A stretch of DNA of 64,000 nucleotides, from positions 9,572,501 to 9,636,500 of the forward strand of contig NZ_CP011509.1 in the NCBI RefSeq assembly GCF_001027285.1, in the 5' to 3' direction. Positions 8,726 through 16,518 of this stretch are shown here, in pieces (position 1 is the stretch's first letter; every line of letters starts with the position of its first letter). Source of the stretch: Archangium gephyra. Lineage in GTDB: Bacteria > Myxococcota > Myxococcia > Myxococcales > Myxococcaceae. The notes under the pieces were generated by a model. The model ran no database searches. It was not told the DNA's origin and was given only the letters and a program-made list of their open reading frames with translations. A program made the translations under genes and the position numbers.

Positions 8726-9481
8726 TTGATTTCGCGTGACACGATTCGTCTTTCCCTGGGCTCCGTGCTGACGGGCCTGGTACTGACCGCCTGTGGCGGT
8801 GTTTCCGATTCCGGCCTGGCTCCCGCTGAGGAGTCTCTGGGCACCCAGCAGTCGGCGCTGTGCACCGGCCTGGCCGTGGACGGTCTGTCCATCGACGGCA
8901 TCAGCTCGTACAACTACGAGGTCGCGGGCAGCGGCCAGTTTTCGATGTCCACGGGCGCCAATGCGGTGCGGATGGAGTACTACCTCGACGGTGTGCTGAA
9001 GAGCGCCACGGAATACTCCGGGAATTCCGGCACCTGGTTCTTCAGCTCCATGCTGTCGACCTGTGGCATGCATGACTTCGAGGTGAAGGCCTACCCGATG
9101 GTGGTGGACAGCGCGGGCAACCGCACCACCTGCTTCGAGAACCCCTCCTCGGATACCGCCAGCTTCGAGCAATACTGCTCGCCCACCGCGTCGCTCGACT
9201 GCTACCGCTTCGACGAGTACGAGCTGGTGTGCCATGCCTCCGCCTCGGGCGGCTCCCACTCCTTCTCGCAGTATCTGTGGCGGACGGATCGGCGGATGAC
9301 CCCCACGGGGAGTCACATCTACAGCAGTTGGACCGCGGATGGGTCGACCGTGTATTTCCCCTGCTGGTTCCCGGAACCCAGGGACCCCTACTACGGCACG
9401 CTCAGCATCCAGCTCAAGGTGGTCGATTCCGACGGAACCGTGACGCCCGTCGTGGCCTCGAGCGCGTTCAGGTGCGATTGA
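8726..9481 (+). CDS. Paralogous Cys-rich lipoprotein, copy A
   Basis: 251 residues. The start is TTG, with GGAGG six bases upstream; this start aligns with its three paralogues in the window. Lipobox LVLTACGG, then a linker ending SLGTQQSALCTGL, then a beta-rich domain with the family motifs ISSYNYEVAGSG, GANAVRMEYYLDGVL, GTWFFS and a near-invariant KAYPMVVDSAGNRTTC. The middle segment resembles an immunoglobulin-like or chitin-binding beta-sandwich with paired Cys, but no named family is recognised. It is anchored in the outer membrane or exported. It is convergent with copy B (9569-10315) and shares a terminator with it. Confidence 0.8.
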   Translation: MISRDTIRLSLGSVLTGLVLTACGGVSDSGLAPAEESLGTQQSALCTGLAVDGLSIDGISSYNYEVAGSGQFSMSTGANAVRMEYYLDGVLKSATEYSGNSGTWFFSSMLSTCGMHDFEVKAYPMVVDSAGNRTTCFENPSSDTASFEQYCSPTASLDCYRFDEYELVCHASASGGSHSFSQYLWRTDRRMTPTGSHIYSSWTADGSTVYFPCWFPEPRDPYYGTLSIQLKVVDSDGTVTPVVASSAFRCD

Positions 9482-9510
9482 TGGCCAGCGCTCCGGCGGT
9501 GGGCTGAGGT

Positions 9511-9545
9511 GAAGGCCTCCAGGGTCGAGCACCCTGGGGGCCTTC
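9511..9545. terminator. Bidirectional terminator between lipoproteins A and B
   Basis: A 15-bp stem (gaaggcctccagggt / accctgggggccttc, one G-T pair) with a 5-base loop lies between two convergent stop codons and is followed by gtctt on the + strand. Confidence 0.85.
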
Positions 9546-9568
9546 GTCTTCTCAGGCGCCTCGAGCCG

Positions 9569-10315
9569 TCAGCGCGCGCACTTGAAGTTCATCGTGGAGG
9601 CGATGTTCGACGTCGTTCCCACGCTGTCGACCACCTTGAAGCGGATCTGCTTCCAATAATAGGGAGCCCCCAGGGTGATGGGCGGGCAATAGAAGTCCTT
9701 GGTCGACGTGCCCGCGACCCAGCTCCCCTCCATCGGCTCATCCCCGACGTCCAGGTCCGTGATGACCGTCTGCCAATAACGCGTGTAGGAGTAGGAGCCA
9801 CCGGCGGCGGTGCCGGTGCAGTGGAGCGACGTCCCGGGGCGCCCGCAGGAGACGCTCGCCGTGGGCGCGCAGTACTGCTCGAACGCCTGGTCCGCCGAGT
9901 TGGGCGCATCCATGCAGGTGGTGCGATTGCCCGCGCTGTCCACCACCATCGGGTAGGCCTTCACCTCGAAGGTGTGCGGACCACAGCTCATCGGCGAGGC
10001 GCTGAAGTACCAGGTGCCGGTGGCGCCCACGCGCTCCTCGAAGGAGTACAGCGTGCCATCCACGTAGTACTCCAGCCGGACGGCGTTGGCGCCCATGGAC
10101 ACCTGCCACTCGCCGCTGCCCGCCGCCTCGTAGTTGTACGAGCTGACACCGCTGATGGACACGTTGTCCACGCCCAGGCCGGTGCACAGCGCGGACTCCT
10201 GCGTCCCCAGCCGCTCCTCGCGGGCCAGCTCGGCCTCCGTGACGCCACCACACGCGGCCAGCATCAGTCCGGACAGCAGGACACCCACCTGGGATTGAAT
10301 CGTCTTTTGCAGCAT
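9569..10315 (-). CDS. Paralogous Cys-rich lipoprotein, copy B
   Basis: 248 residues. ATG start with GGAGGAG at proper distance. Begins MLQKTIQSQVGVLLSG with lipobox LMLAACGG. It shares with copies A, C and D the segments LGTQESALCTGL, VSSYNYEAAGSG, GANAVRLEYYVDGTL, GTWYFS and KAYPMVVDSAGNRTTC, and ends in a beta domain with TRYWQTVITDLD and FKVVDS. Its N-terminus (LQKTIxS) matches copy D more than A or C, consistent with the A/B pair having been duplicated as C/D. Function unknown; probably outer-membrane-anchored and surface-exposed. Confidence 0.8.
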   Translation of the reverse strand: MLQKTIQSQVGVLLSGLMLAACGGVTEAELAREERLGTQESALCTGLGVDNVSISGVSSYNYEAAGSGEWQVSMGANAVRLEYYVDGTLYSFEERVGATGTWYFSASPMSCGPHTFEVKAYPMVVDSAGNRTTCMDAPNSADQAFEQYCAPTASVSCGRPGTSLHCTGTAAGGSYSYTRYWQTVITDLDVGDEPMEGSWVAGTSTKDFYCPPITLGAPYYWKQIRFKVVDSVGTTSNIASTMNFKCAR

Positions 10316-10641
10316 CAGTGCACTCCTCCAATACCGTTGCGTAGAACGGGATTCCGAGGCGGGCCCTTACATCGAGGAAGAACAGGGAATCAAAGGTAAA
10401 GTCCCTGCTGTCTGTCCTAGGGGTTTTCCCGTACCGGGTGGCTGCTATTAAGTCCGCCTGTACTTGCCATCAATTGGGCATGCGCTCTCTTCCGGTCCGC
10501 GCGGGTCCGGCTGGTATCGGCATGCACTCAATGTTGAGTACAAACCGGGAACTCGTGGTAGACGGGCGAAAACTTCGCGGCCCGATATCCGCGAAGGCCC
10601 TCCCACTTTGTCGGAGAAGGGCGCCTCGTTCAGGAGAATCC
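10316..10641. other. 326-bp divergent intergenic region
   Basis: Separates copy B from the HEAT-repeat gene. The coding frame of the HEAT gene runs upstream to 10438 but without a ribosome-binding site or signal, so this is treated as promoter DNA. It includes an AT-richer patch near 10380-10450. Nothing else is recognised. Confidence 0.5.
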
Positions 10642-12636
10642 ATGTCCGGGAAGCATTCACGTCCCATCCTTCCAGTCATCGCCGTCCTCGTCGTGCTGGG
10701 GCTCGCCGGGGCCTGGTGGGTCAGCTCCAGGGGTGATGCGCCGGTGCCCACGGCCGTGCAGCCCGCCGCTCCCGTGCGGCAAGCGCCCACCGCGGTGGCT
10801 CCGTCGAGTCCGGTGCCCGCGCGGAAGACCGCCGATGGGACGCGGGCGTGGATCCCCGGCATGCTCTATCGCTACGCGCTGCTCTCGGATCAGAAGGTCT
10901 CCTTCCGCCAGAAGCAGCCCGGGGCGGCCACGCCTCCGGAGATGAGCTTCCACATCCAGGGTGAATGGCAGGTGGGCATCGCCGCCGTGGACGGCGAGCG
11001 CGTCGACGCCCGGGTCGTCCTGCTGCCGGACGTCTTCACCGCGACCGTCGATGGCAAGGCGGTCGCGACGGACGTCCAGCGCAACCTGCGCACGGCCCTG
11101 ATGCGCCCCTTCTACCTGACGCTCGACAAGACGGGCGCGGTGAAGCTCACCCACTTCGAGCAGAACTCGGAGGTGCTCTCGCGCGGCCTCCTGCGCGCCC
11201 TCGTCGCGTCCACGCAGTTCGTGGTGCCCGGCGCCCCCAAGGACACCTGGAAGACCGAGGAGTCGGATACCACCGGCACCTACTCGGCGGTGTACCAGCG
11301 CCTGGCCGCGCAGCGCTTCGAGAAGAAGAAGCAGTCCTATTCCCAGATCGCGACCTCGGTGGGGCTCCAGCCGCTGGAGTCGAAGTTCCGCATCGACGTG
11401 CGCTCGAGCACGGCCTTCGAGCTGGCCGAGGATCTCTGGGCCCAGACGATCGACGCCACCGAGGAGCTCGAGGTCGACTCGGGCTCGGGCTCGACCCTGC
11501 CCCCGGCCGTCAACGAGAACACGGTGGGCTTGCGGCTCATCGAGCGCCGCATGGATCCTTCCCTGCTCGGCTCGCTCGCCGCGCGCAAGGGCACCCTGCT
11601 CAGCGCCTCGCTGGCCACCTACCAGGGCGCGGGACAGGATCCCCTGAACCACCACCGGCAGGTGCTGGGCAAGAGGACCTTCGCGGACATCCTCAAGGCG
11701 CTGCGCTCGCTTCCCAAGGAGGAGAAGGCGCGGGATGACGCCCGCACGGATGCCATGGAGCAGCTGCGCGCGCTCTTCATGCTCCAGCCCGACGAGGCCC
11801 TGAAGGTCCCCGGCTACATTCGCGAGGGGATGGAGCCCCAGGCCGCCAGCCCCATGCTCGGCGCGCTCTCCGCGGCCAGCACCCCGCAGGCCATCAAGGC
11901 CCTGACGGAGGTCACCGGCGACCACTCCCTGAGCATGGACATCCGCATGAACGCGACCGGCGTCCTCGGCCTGGCCAACACGCCCACCCAGGAGGGGGTG
12001 GATGCGCTGCGCTCCTTGTCCCGCGATTCGGACCCCATGCTCCGGGGCACGGCGACCCTGGCCCTGGGTAATGCCTCCTATCAAATGAGTGACAACGACG
12101 GCCGGGGTGCGGAGAACCTCGTGCGCGAGCTCCAGAACGACTACCGCGTGGCCCCCTCCCCGGAGCAGCAGATCATGACGATCAAGGCCCTGGGCAACAC
12201 ACGCTCCCCGAGCGCGCTCGCCACCATCACCGAGGCGCTTCGCTCCAACGATGCCCAGGTGCGCGCGGCGGCCGTGGGGGCCTTGCGCAACGTCGCGGAT
12301 CCCTCCGCGGATCGGATCCTCTCCGACCGGCTCCTCAACGATCCCGCGGTGGAGGTCCGCAGGAGCGCCGTCTTCGCCTCCAGCTTCCGGCTCATCGAGC
12401 CGCTGCTGCCCGCGCTGGGGCAGGCGCTGCGTTCGGACTCCTCGCCCAGCGTGCGCTCCGACATCATCCAACTCCTGGGCACCGTCCGGGGCCAGGTGCC
12501 CGTGGCCCTCAACCTCCTGCAGTGGGCCAGCCAGAACGATCCCTATCCCGACCTTCGGCAGGCGGCCCAGACCTACCTCGACACTCCGACCACCCCGGTC
12601 CCCTCCACGCAGCTGGCGGGCTCACCCACGCCCTGA
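10642..12636 (+). CDS. Membrane-anchored HEAT-repeat protein with vitellogenin-N-like beta domain
   Basis: 664 residues. The ATG (MSGKHSRPILPV) has AGGAG six bases upstream; residues 9-28 form a signal anchor. Residues about 70-300 are beta-rich: IPGMLYRYALLSDQKVSF, QGEWQVGIAAVDGERVDARV, MRPFYLTLDKTGAVKLTHFE, then SRGLLRALVASTQFV and a DTTGTYSAVYQ strand. This order (YxYxY strand, ADG-loop strands, FYFxLDxxGxV strand, helix that starts NxKRGLLSxLQ) recalls the N-terminal barrel of large lipid-transfer proteins (vitellogenin, MTP, apoB). Residues about 380-650 are HEAT/PBS-lyase-type helical repeats (RMNATGVLGLAN, LRGTATLALGNAS, IMTIKALGNTRSP, VRAAAVGALRNVADPSADR), which would correspond to the superhelical part of that fold. 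Lipid-transfer function is inference. It heads a same-strand series of secreted-protein genes and has its own terminator. Confidence 0.72.
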   Translation: MSGKHSRPILPVIAVLVVLGLAGAWWVSSRGDAPVPTAVQPAAPVRQAPTAVAPSSPVPARKTADGTRAWIPGMLYRYALLSDQKVSFRQKQPGAATPPEMSFHIQGEWQVGIAAVDGERVDARVVLLPDVFTATVDGKAVATDVQRNLRTALMRPFYLTLDKTGAVKLTHFEQNSEVLSRGLLRALVASTQFVVPGAPKDTWKTEESDTTGTYSAVYQRLAAQRFEKKKQSYSQIATSVGLQPLESKFRIDVRSSTAFELAEDLWAQTIDATEELEVDSGSGSTLPPAVNENTVGLRLIERRMDPSLLGSLAARKGTLLSASLATYQGAGQDPLNHHRQVLGKRTFADILKALRSLPKEEKARDDARTDAMEQLRALFMLQPDEALKVPGYIREGMEPQAASPMLGALSAASTPQAIKALTEVTGDHSLSMDIRMNATGVLGLANTPTQEGVDALRSLSRDSDPMLRGTATLALGNASYQMSDNDGRGAENLVRELQNDYRVAPSPEQQIMTIKALGNTRSPSALATITEALRSNDAQVRAAAVGALRNVADPSADRILSDRLLNDPAVEVRRSAVFASSFRLIEPLLPALGQALRSDSSPSVRSDIIQLLGTVRGQVPVALNLLQWASQNDPYPDLRQAAQTYLDTPTTPVPSTQLAGSPTP

Positions 12637-12682
12637 GTCGCGGCGGCGCCGGCCCCCCACCTTCCACTCGAGCATCAGGATG

Positions 12683-12720
12683 CACCCCGCCGGTGGGCGC
12701 CACGGCGGGGTGTCTTCTTT
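12683..12720 (+). terminator. Rho-independent terminator after the HEAT gene
   Basis: Ten-base perfect stem (caccccgccg / cggcggggtg), ten-base loop, followed by tcttctttt. Confidence 0.9.
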
Positions 12721-12890
12721 TGCGGGACCCACGTCTCCGGCTCTCCGCTGGGTCACTCCCGGGTGACGGACTACGGGCTCTCCCGTATGTCATTGATTGA
12801 GAAGAGCAGCACGTATCGAAAAGGCTTTACATCCAACTGATGTTCCGGGTAGCAAGCTTTCCCCCGCTTTCAGGGGATAGGAGAAATTCC

Positions 12891-14063
12891 GTGAAAAATT
12901 CTGTTTTGCGCGCAATCGCGCTCGTGGCCCTCGCGGTCCCGGGGATTGCGGCCGCGCAGGAGTCGTACGTCAATAACGAGACGTACGTGGTGGATCAGGC
13001 GCGGTATCCGTACATCATCTATCCGTCCAGCTATCAGCTGAACGACAACTACCCCTGGCTGACGGACACGTATCCGTTCGATCCGTACTGGGTCTACAGC
13101 CCGGCCGAGCAGGATACGATCGTCAACGACGAAGCGGCCATCACCAACGCCCAGGTGCTCTTCGACTGGAGCGACGGCTCGCGCATCCTGGACGTCGATC
13201 AGGCCACCATCCCCGAGGCCAATCAGCACAACGTTCCGCCGGTGGACGAGAGCGTTCCGTCGGGCGATGCGCTGCCCGAGACGGCGACGGTGTTCATGAA
13301 GAGCTACAACCGGACGGAGAAGTTCGGTAACAAGCTCTTCGGCGCGGGCTACCAGGCCAAGGCCTCGATCACCGCCACCACGGCGACGACGGCCACGACG
13401 AAGAAGGTCGATGCCCAGGCGGAGGGCCGGGTCTTCGCCACCGCCTTCTCGTTCGAGAAGGACATCGTCCGCGCTCACGCGTACATCACGGGTCAGCAGG
13501 GTGGCGCCAATACCGGGCGGGCCGCCTTGTATGTGATGGGGAGCGAGGTCTGGTCCACCCCCCTCAACTACGCCGACGAGACGTCGCCCCTCGACTGGAA
13601 CACGACCTTCTTCTCGGTGAAGCAGCACTTCACCGTGGGTCCCGTCCCCATGTCCGCGTCGGCGTCCATGTCTGGCGGCGCCAAGTTCACCGTGAAGTGG
13701 GAGATCTCCCCGACGGTGGCCCGGCTGACCCTGACGCCCAATGGCAATTCGAAGGTCACCTTCTCGGCGGGTGTGGACATCTTCGTCCTCTACGTGGGTG
13801 TGGAGGGCACCCTGTCGATCGTCAACGTCGGCGTGCCCGCCTACGGTGAGCTCTTCTGGCCGCTGTGCCAGCTGGCCTGGACGCTCGACTCGAAACTCAA
13901 TATCGGCGCCCTCTCCGGGACCGTGGCGCTGGTGGCCCAGGTCAAGTTCCTGTTCTTCTCCCAGTCGTACAAGGTGACCATCGCCAAGTGGCCGGGCCTC
14001 ACGAAGTCGCTCACGCTGCTCAACCGCAACGGTGCGCAGAATCTCGGCATCTGCGGTAGTTAG
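12891..14063 (+). CDS. Secreted beta-rich protein of unknown family
   Basis: 390 residues. Start is GTG at VKNSVLRAIALVALAV, with AGGAGA seven bases upstream; the frame upstream to 12840 is unsupported. Sec signal peptide cleaved near AAAQ. Residues 20-110 are Tyr/Asn/Pro-rich and probably extended (NNETYVVDQARYPYIIYPS). From about residue 140 the sequence is beta-rich: TATTATTATTKKVDAQAEGR, then alternating-hydrophobic strands such as VTFSAGVDIFVLYVGVEGTL and GTVALVAQVKFLFFSQSYKV. The last part could form a small barrel or a lipid-binding sheet. Two Cys near the C-terminus (PLCQLAW and GICGS) may pair. No recognised family. It sits between the LLTP-like HEAT gene and the Hint gene, both also exported. 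Confidence 0.7.
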   Translation: MKNSVLRAIALVALAVPGIAAAQESYVNNETYVVDQARYPYIIYPSSYQLNDNYPWLTDTYPFDPYWVYSPAEQDTIVNDEAAITNAQVLFDWSDGSRILDVDQATIPEANQHNVPPVDESVPSGDALPETATVFMKSYNRTEKFGNKLFGAGYQAKASITATTATTATTKKVDAQAEGRVFATAFSFEKDIVRAHAYITGQQGGANTGRAALYVMGSEVWSTPLNYADETSPLDWNTTFFSVKQHFTVGPVPMSASASMSGGAKFTVKWEISPTVARLTLTPNGNSKVTFSAGVDIFVLYVGVEGTLSIVNVGVPAYGELFWPLCQLAWTLDSKLNIGALSGTVALVAQVKFLFFSQSYKVTIAKWPGLTKSLTLLNRNGAQNLGICGS

Positions 14064-14123
14064 TCGCCCCGCCTCGCACCTCATGCGTCTGTCTCCGTCA
14101 GGCTCGTGAGGGCCGGGCGGACC

Positions 14124-14154
14124 ACGGCCCCGCTCCGGCGGGGCCGTTCGTTTT
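14124..14154 (+). terminator. Rho-independent terminator
   Basis: Ten-base stem acggccccgc / gcggggccgt with a tccg tetraloop, followed by tcgtttt; placed 60 bases after the beta-rich protein's stop. Confidence 0.9.
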
Positions 14155-14172
14155 CATCGAGAAGAGGACATA

Positions 14173-14199
14173 GACATATTCCCGTGAAACGGGTATGTC
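14173..14199 (+). promoter_or_regulatory. Hairpin in the leader region of the Hint gene
   Basis: gacata-tt-cccgt-gaa-acggg-tatgtc forms an 11-bp stem with a 2-base bulge and 3-base loop, about 165 bases upstream of the Hint start and downstream of the previous terminator. AT-rich compared with its surroundings. It could be an operator palindrome (5'-3' symmetric gacata...tatgtc) or an RNA element; the sequence alone does not decide. Confidence 0.35.
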
Positions 14200-14363
14200 C
14201 TTGTTGCGCCGGAAAGCGGGGGATTCCATCAAAACTGAACGGGCTCGATGAGCCGGGTTCCGGGAATCGCGCGAGCGGCGGGAATGCCGCATGAGGCGGT
14301 ATCGAAGAGCAGGTGCCGTGCGGGAGCAGAGACACGGGCACCCACCAGGGGAGTCAGCATCAC

Positions 14364-15470
14364 ATGAGAAGCATTTGGGGCGGAATCATCATCATTCTGG
14401 CGGTCGCCATCCTGTTGCCGACGCAGGCGGGAGCGCAGCCCATCCTCACCACCCGGTGCACCCTCGACAACAGGGCGACGAACGCCGAGGCGGAGGCCCG
14501 TGTGGAGTGGGCCCGCAAGTGCGGACTGCTCAGGAACGTGGGCAGCCCGGCCCTCACCAGGAACACGGGCCTCGCCGCCGCGAATGGCGGGACCCTGCTC
14601 GAGTATGACGAGGCGGATCTCGCCAAGAATCCGACCGGGGACGGGGTGTACACGGGCCCGGACTACTCGTTCCACGTCAACGAGACCTACGTCTTCGCCA
14701 TCTATCTGTCTGGCCCCACCTATCAGAACAATGATGCGTTCGGATTCAAGAAGTGGACGCGTGATTCGTGGCGCAAGAAGGGGCGCACGCTCTATCCCAC
14801 GTTCGGCACCACGCCCAACCTCACGGATTTCGGCAACAAGCAGCTCTTCCCCCACCCGACGAATACGAGTGACTGCAACCTCTATACGGACCAGGCGGGT
14901 ACCGCGCAGTCCGTCTCCACGACCTTCCATGTGAATGGTTACTGCGAGGCCGCCTGCTACACCCCCGAGCAGGAGCTGCTCTTCTCGGACGGGAACGTGC
15001 GGATCCTCGACGCGGTCAACGCTCGCCGGGAGGATCTGATCACCCTGGCTCCGGGCGCCACGCTCGACAACCTCGAGCTGCAGCAGAACCGCACCTACAG
15101 CTACACGGTGGAGGCGCGGGACGCGCTGCACGACATCTTCGTCATCACCACCCGGTCCGGCGGTCAGCTGCGCGTCACCAACGAGCACCCGGTCATCAAC
15201 GGGGAGGGCCGCATGGTGCAGGCCCAGACGCTCAAGGTGGGCCATGAGCTGGTGAAGGCAGACGGCACCCCGGACGAGATCGTGAGCATCGAGAAGACCA
15301 CCCACTTCGGGAAGGTGTACAACATCCGCCCGGTGTCCACGGACCTGGTGTCCAACGTCCTGGTGGCGCAGGGCTTCCTGGTCGGCTCCGTGCGCTTCCA
15401 GAATGACGAGGTGGGCTACATCAACCGCGTCATCCTGTATCGCGGAACGCCGGCGGAGCTCATTCCGTAA
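14364..15470 (+). CDS. Secreted protein with C-terminal Hint (Hedgehog/intein) autoprocessing domain
   Basis: 368 residues. The ATG (MRSIWGGIIIILAVAILLP) has AGGGGAG upstream and starts a Sec signal peptide ending near AGAQ. Residues 25-190 are an unrecognised domain with several Cys (RCTL, RKCGLL, SDCNLY, GYC). Residues 198-345 look like a Hint domain: putative nucleophile Cys198 (CYTPEQELLFSDG), a long beta insert, the block-B motif TNEHPV with His275, then LKVGHELVKADG and the closing VLVAQGFLVGSV. Only about 20 residues follow, so the domain is C-terminal, as in Hedgehog, rather than splicing an extein. The expected outcome is self-cleavage releasing, or lipid-modifying, the N-terminal domain. 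Final His-Asn of classical inteins is absent, consistent with cleavage without splicing. Catalysis is inferred from motifs. Confidence 0.75.
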   Translation: MRSIWGGIIIILAVAILLPTQAGAQPILTTRCTLDNRATNAEAEARVEWARKCGLLRNVGSPALTRNTGLAAANGGTLLEYDEADLAKNPTGDGVYTGPDYSFHVNETYVFAIYLSGPTYQNNDAFGFKKWTRDSWRKKGRTLYPTFGTTPNLTDFGNKQLFPHPTNTSDCNLYTDQAGTAQSVSTTFHVNGYCEAACYTPEQELLFSDGNVRILDAVNARREDLITLAPGATLDNLELQQNRTYSYTVEARDALHDIFVITTRSGGQLRVTNEHPVINGEGRMVQAQTLKVGHELVKADGTPDEIVSIEKTTHFGKVYNIRPVSTDLVSNVLVAQGFLVGSVRFQNDEVGYINRVILYRGTPAELIP

Positions 15471-15491
15471 TCAGGGTTCGAAGTGAGACGG

Positions 15492-15519
15492 GGCGCCAGC
15501 CCTCGAGGGGGTTGGCGCC
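15492..15519 (+). terminator. Probable terminator hairpin after the Hint gene
   Basis: Eleven-base stem ggcgccagccc / gggttggcgcc (one G-T pair) with a 6-base loop, between the Hint stop and the next start; the nearest T-run (ggtttt) begins about 15 bases later. Confidence 0.6.
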
Positions 15520-15558
15520 ACGCGTCCGTGCGGTGGTTTTGTGAAAACGGGAAGCACG

Positions 15559-16353
15559 ATGAAGGCAATCAGGAACACGTGGGTCCTCGCGGTGCTCGTG
15601 GGACTCGGGGTCATCGCGGTGTGGTTCTTCGCGCGCAGTGAGCGGGAGATGGCCGTGCCCGTGGCGGTGAAGGCCCCCTCGGTGACGGGCTCGCGAGCCG
15701 AGCCGGCTCCCGCGGCGGCGCCGGTCCCTCCGCAGGAGCGGGTCCCCGAGCTCCTGGCCGCCCCCCAGACGATTCCAGGCGAGGAGGGGGAGCACGGGGA
15801 GTTCACCACCACCACCGACGTGCTGAAGCAGAAGATCTTCAAGCGCGAGCCGAAGCTCGCCCAGTTCGACTACTTCCGGGAGCATGTCCTGCTCGACTCC
15901 TCCACCCGGGAGTCCTACCGCGCGCTGCTGGCGGACAGGGAGCTGCTCGAGCAGACCCGGCGCGAGCTGCTCACCCCGCCGCCAGGAGACCCGGGCGCCA
16001 TGGAGTCCAACATCCAGCGCCTGATGCGGGTGGACTACCTGCGCGAAGCGCTGGACTGGAAGGAGAATCCGGATCGCGCGCACCTGGTCTCCACTCTCGA
16101 GCACATCATCCTCGAGGACAGCTTCGGCCCGGAGATGACGCGGGACGTGAAGCGGGCGATCACCGCGAGCAAGATGGAGCTGTATGAGATTCTCTCCCGG
16201 CAGGAGCCCGAGCGCGCACTGCGCCTGGTGGAGCGCGCGCGGGGAGGACGTCTGGAGAAGCTGCTCCAGTATTTCGCCGAGTGGGATGCGCGCCGGGCGG
16301 CGATGGAGCGGGAACTGAGCCTTCAGGCACGGGGGCCCACCCTCACGCGGTGA
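15559..16353 (+). CDS. Membrane-anchored helical protein, unknown function
   Basis: 264 residues from ATG (MKAIRNTWVLAVLVGLGVIA) preceded by GGGAAG; an in-frame GTG six codons upstream lacks a ribosome-binding site. Residues 7-24 form an uncleaved signal anchor, residues 30-80 a Pro/Ala-rich linker, and the rest is charged and strongly helical (for example LLADRELLEQTRRELL, RLMRVDYLREALDWK, LVSTLEHIILEDSF). No named domain is recognised. It would place a soluble helical domain in the periplasm. It is the fourth of the same-strand series 10642-16353 and is separated from its neighbours by terminators, so co-function is suggested by position only. Confidence 0.65.
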   Translation: MKAIRNTWVLAVLVGLGVIAVWFFARSEREMAVPVAVKAPSVTGSRAEPAPAAAPVPPQERVPELLAAPQTIPGEEGEHGEFTTTTDVLKQKIFKREPKLAQFDYFREHVLLDSSTRESYRALLADRELLEQTRRELLTPPPGDPGAMESNIQRLMRVDYLREALDWKENPDRAHLVSTLEHIILEDSFGPEMTRDVKRAITASKMELYEILSRQEPERALRLVERARGGRLEKLLQYFAEWDARRAAMERELSLQARGPTLTR

Positions 16354-16518
16354 GGGCAGCCCGGAGTCACGACATACCGGCCACCCATGCGGCCGGAGGG
16401 GATCCGTCTGCACAAGGGTCCCGCGCCCGGGGGCAGGGCCATGCCCTCGGGAGAGGCATTGACGCAGCTTGCGGTGGGCAGAGGCCGACCGCGTTTCATC
16501 CGAGAAGAGGATCCACAG

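Noticed and set aside
8449-8739. 96-codon + strand frame before lipoprotein A
   Set aside because: No ribosome-binding site, no recognisable sequence and it runs into the TTG-start lipoprotein gene.
10438-10641. In-frame N-terminal extension of the HEAT-repeat gene
   Set aside because: The extension has no ribosome-binding site and would place 68 unrelated residues ahead of a clear signal anchor with its own AGGAG.
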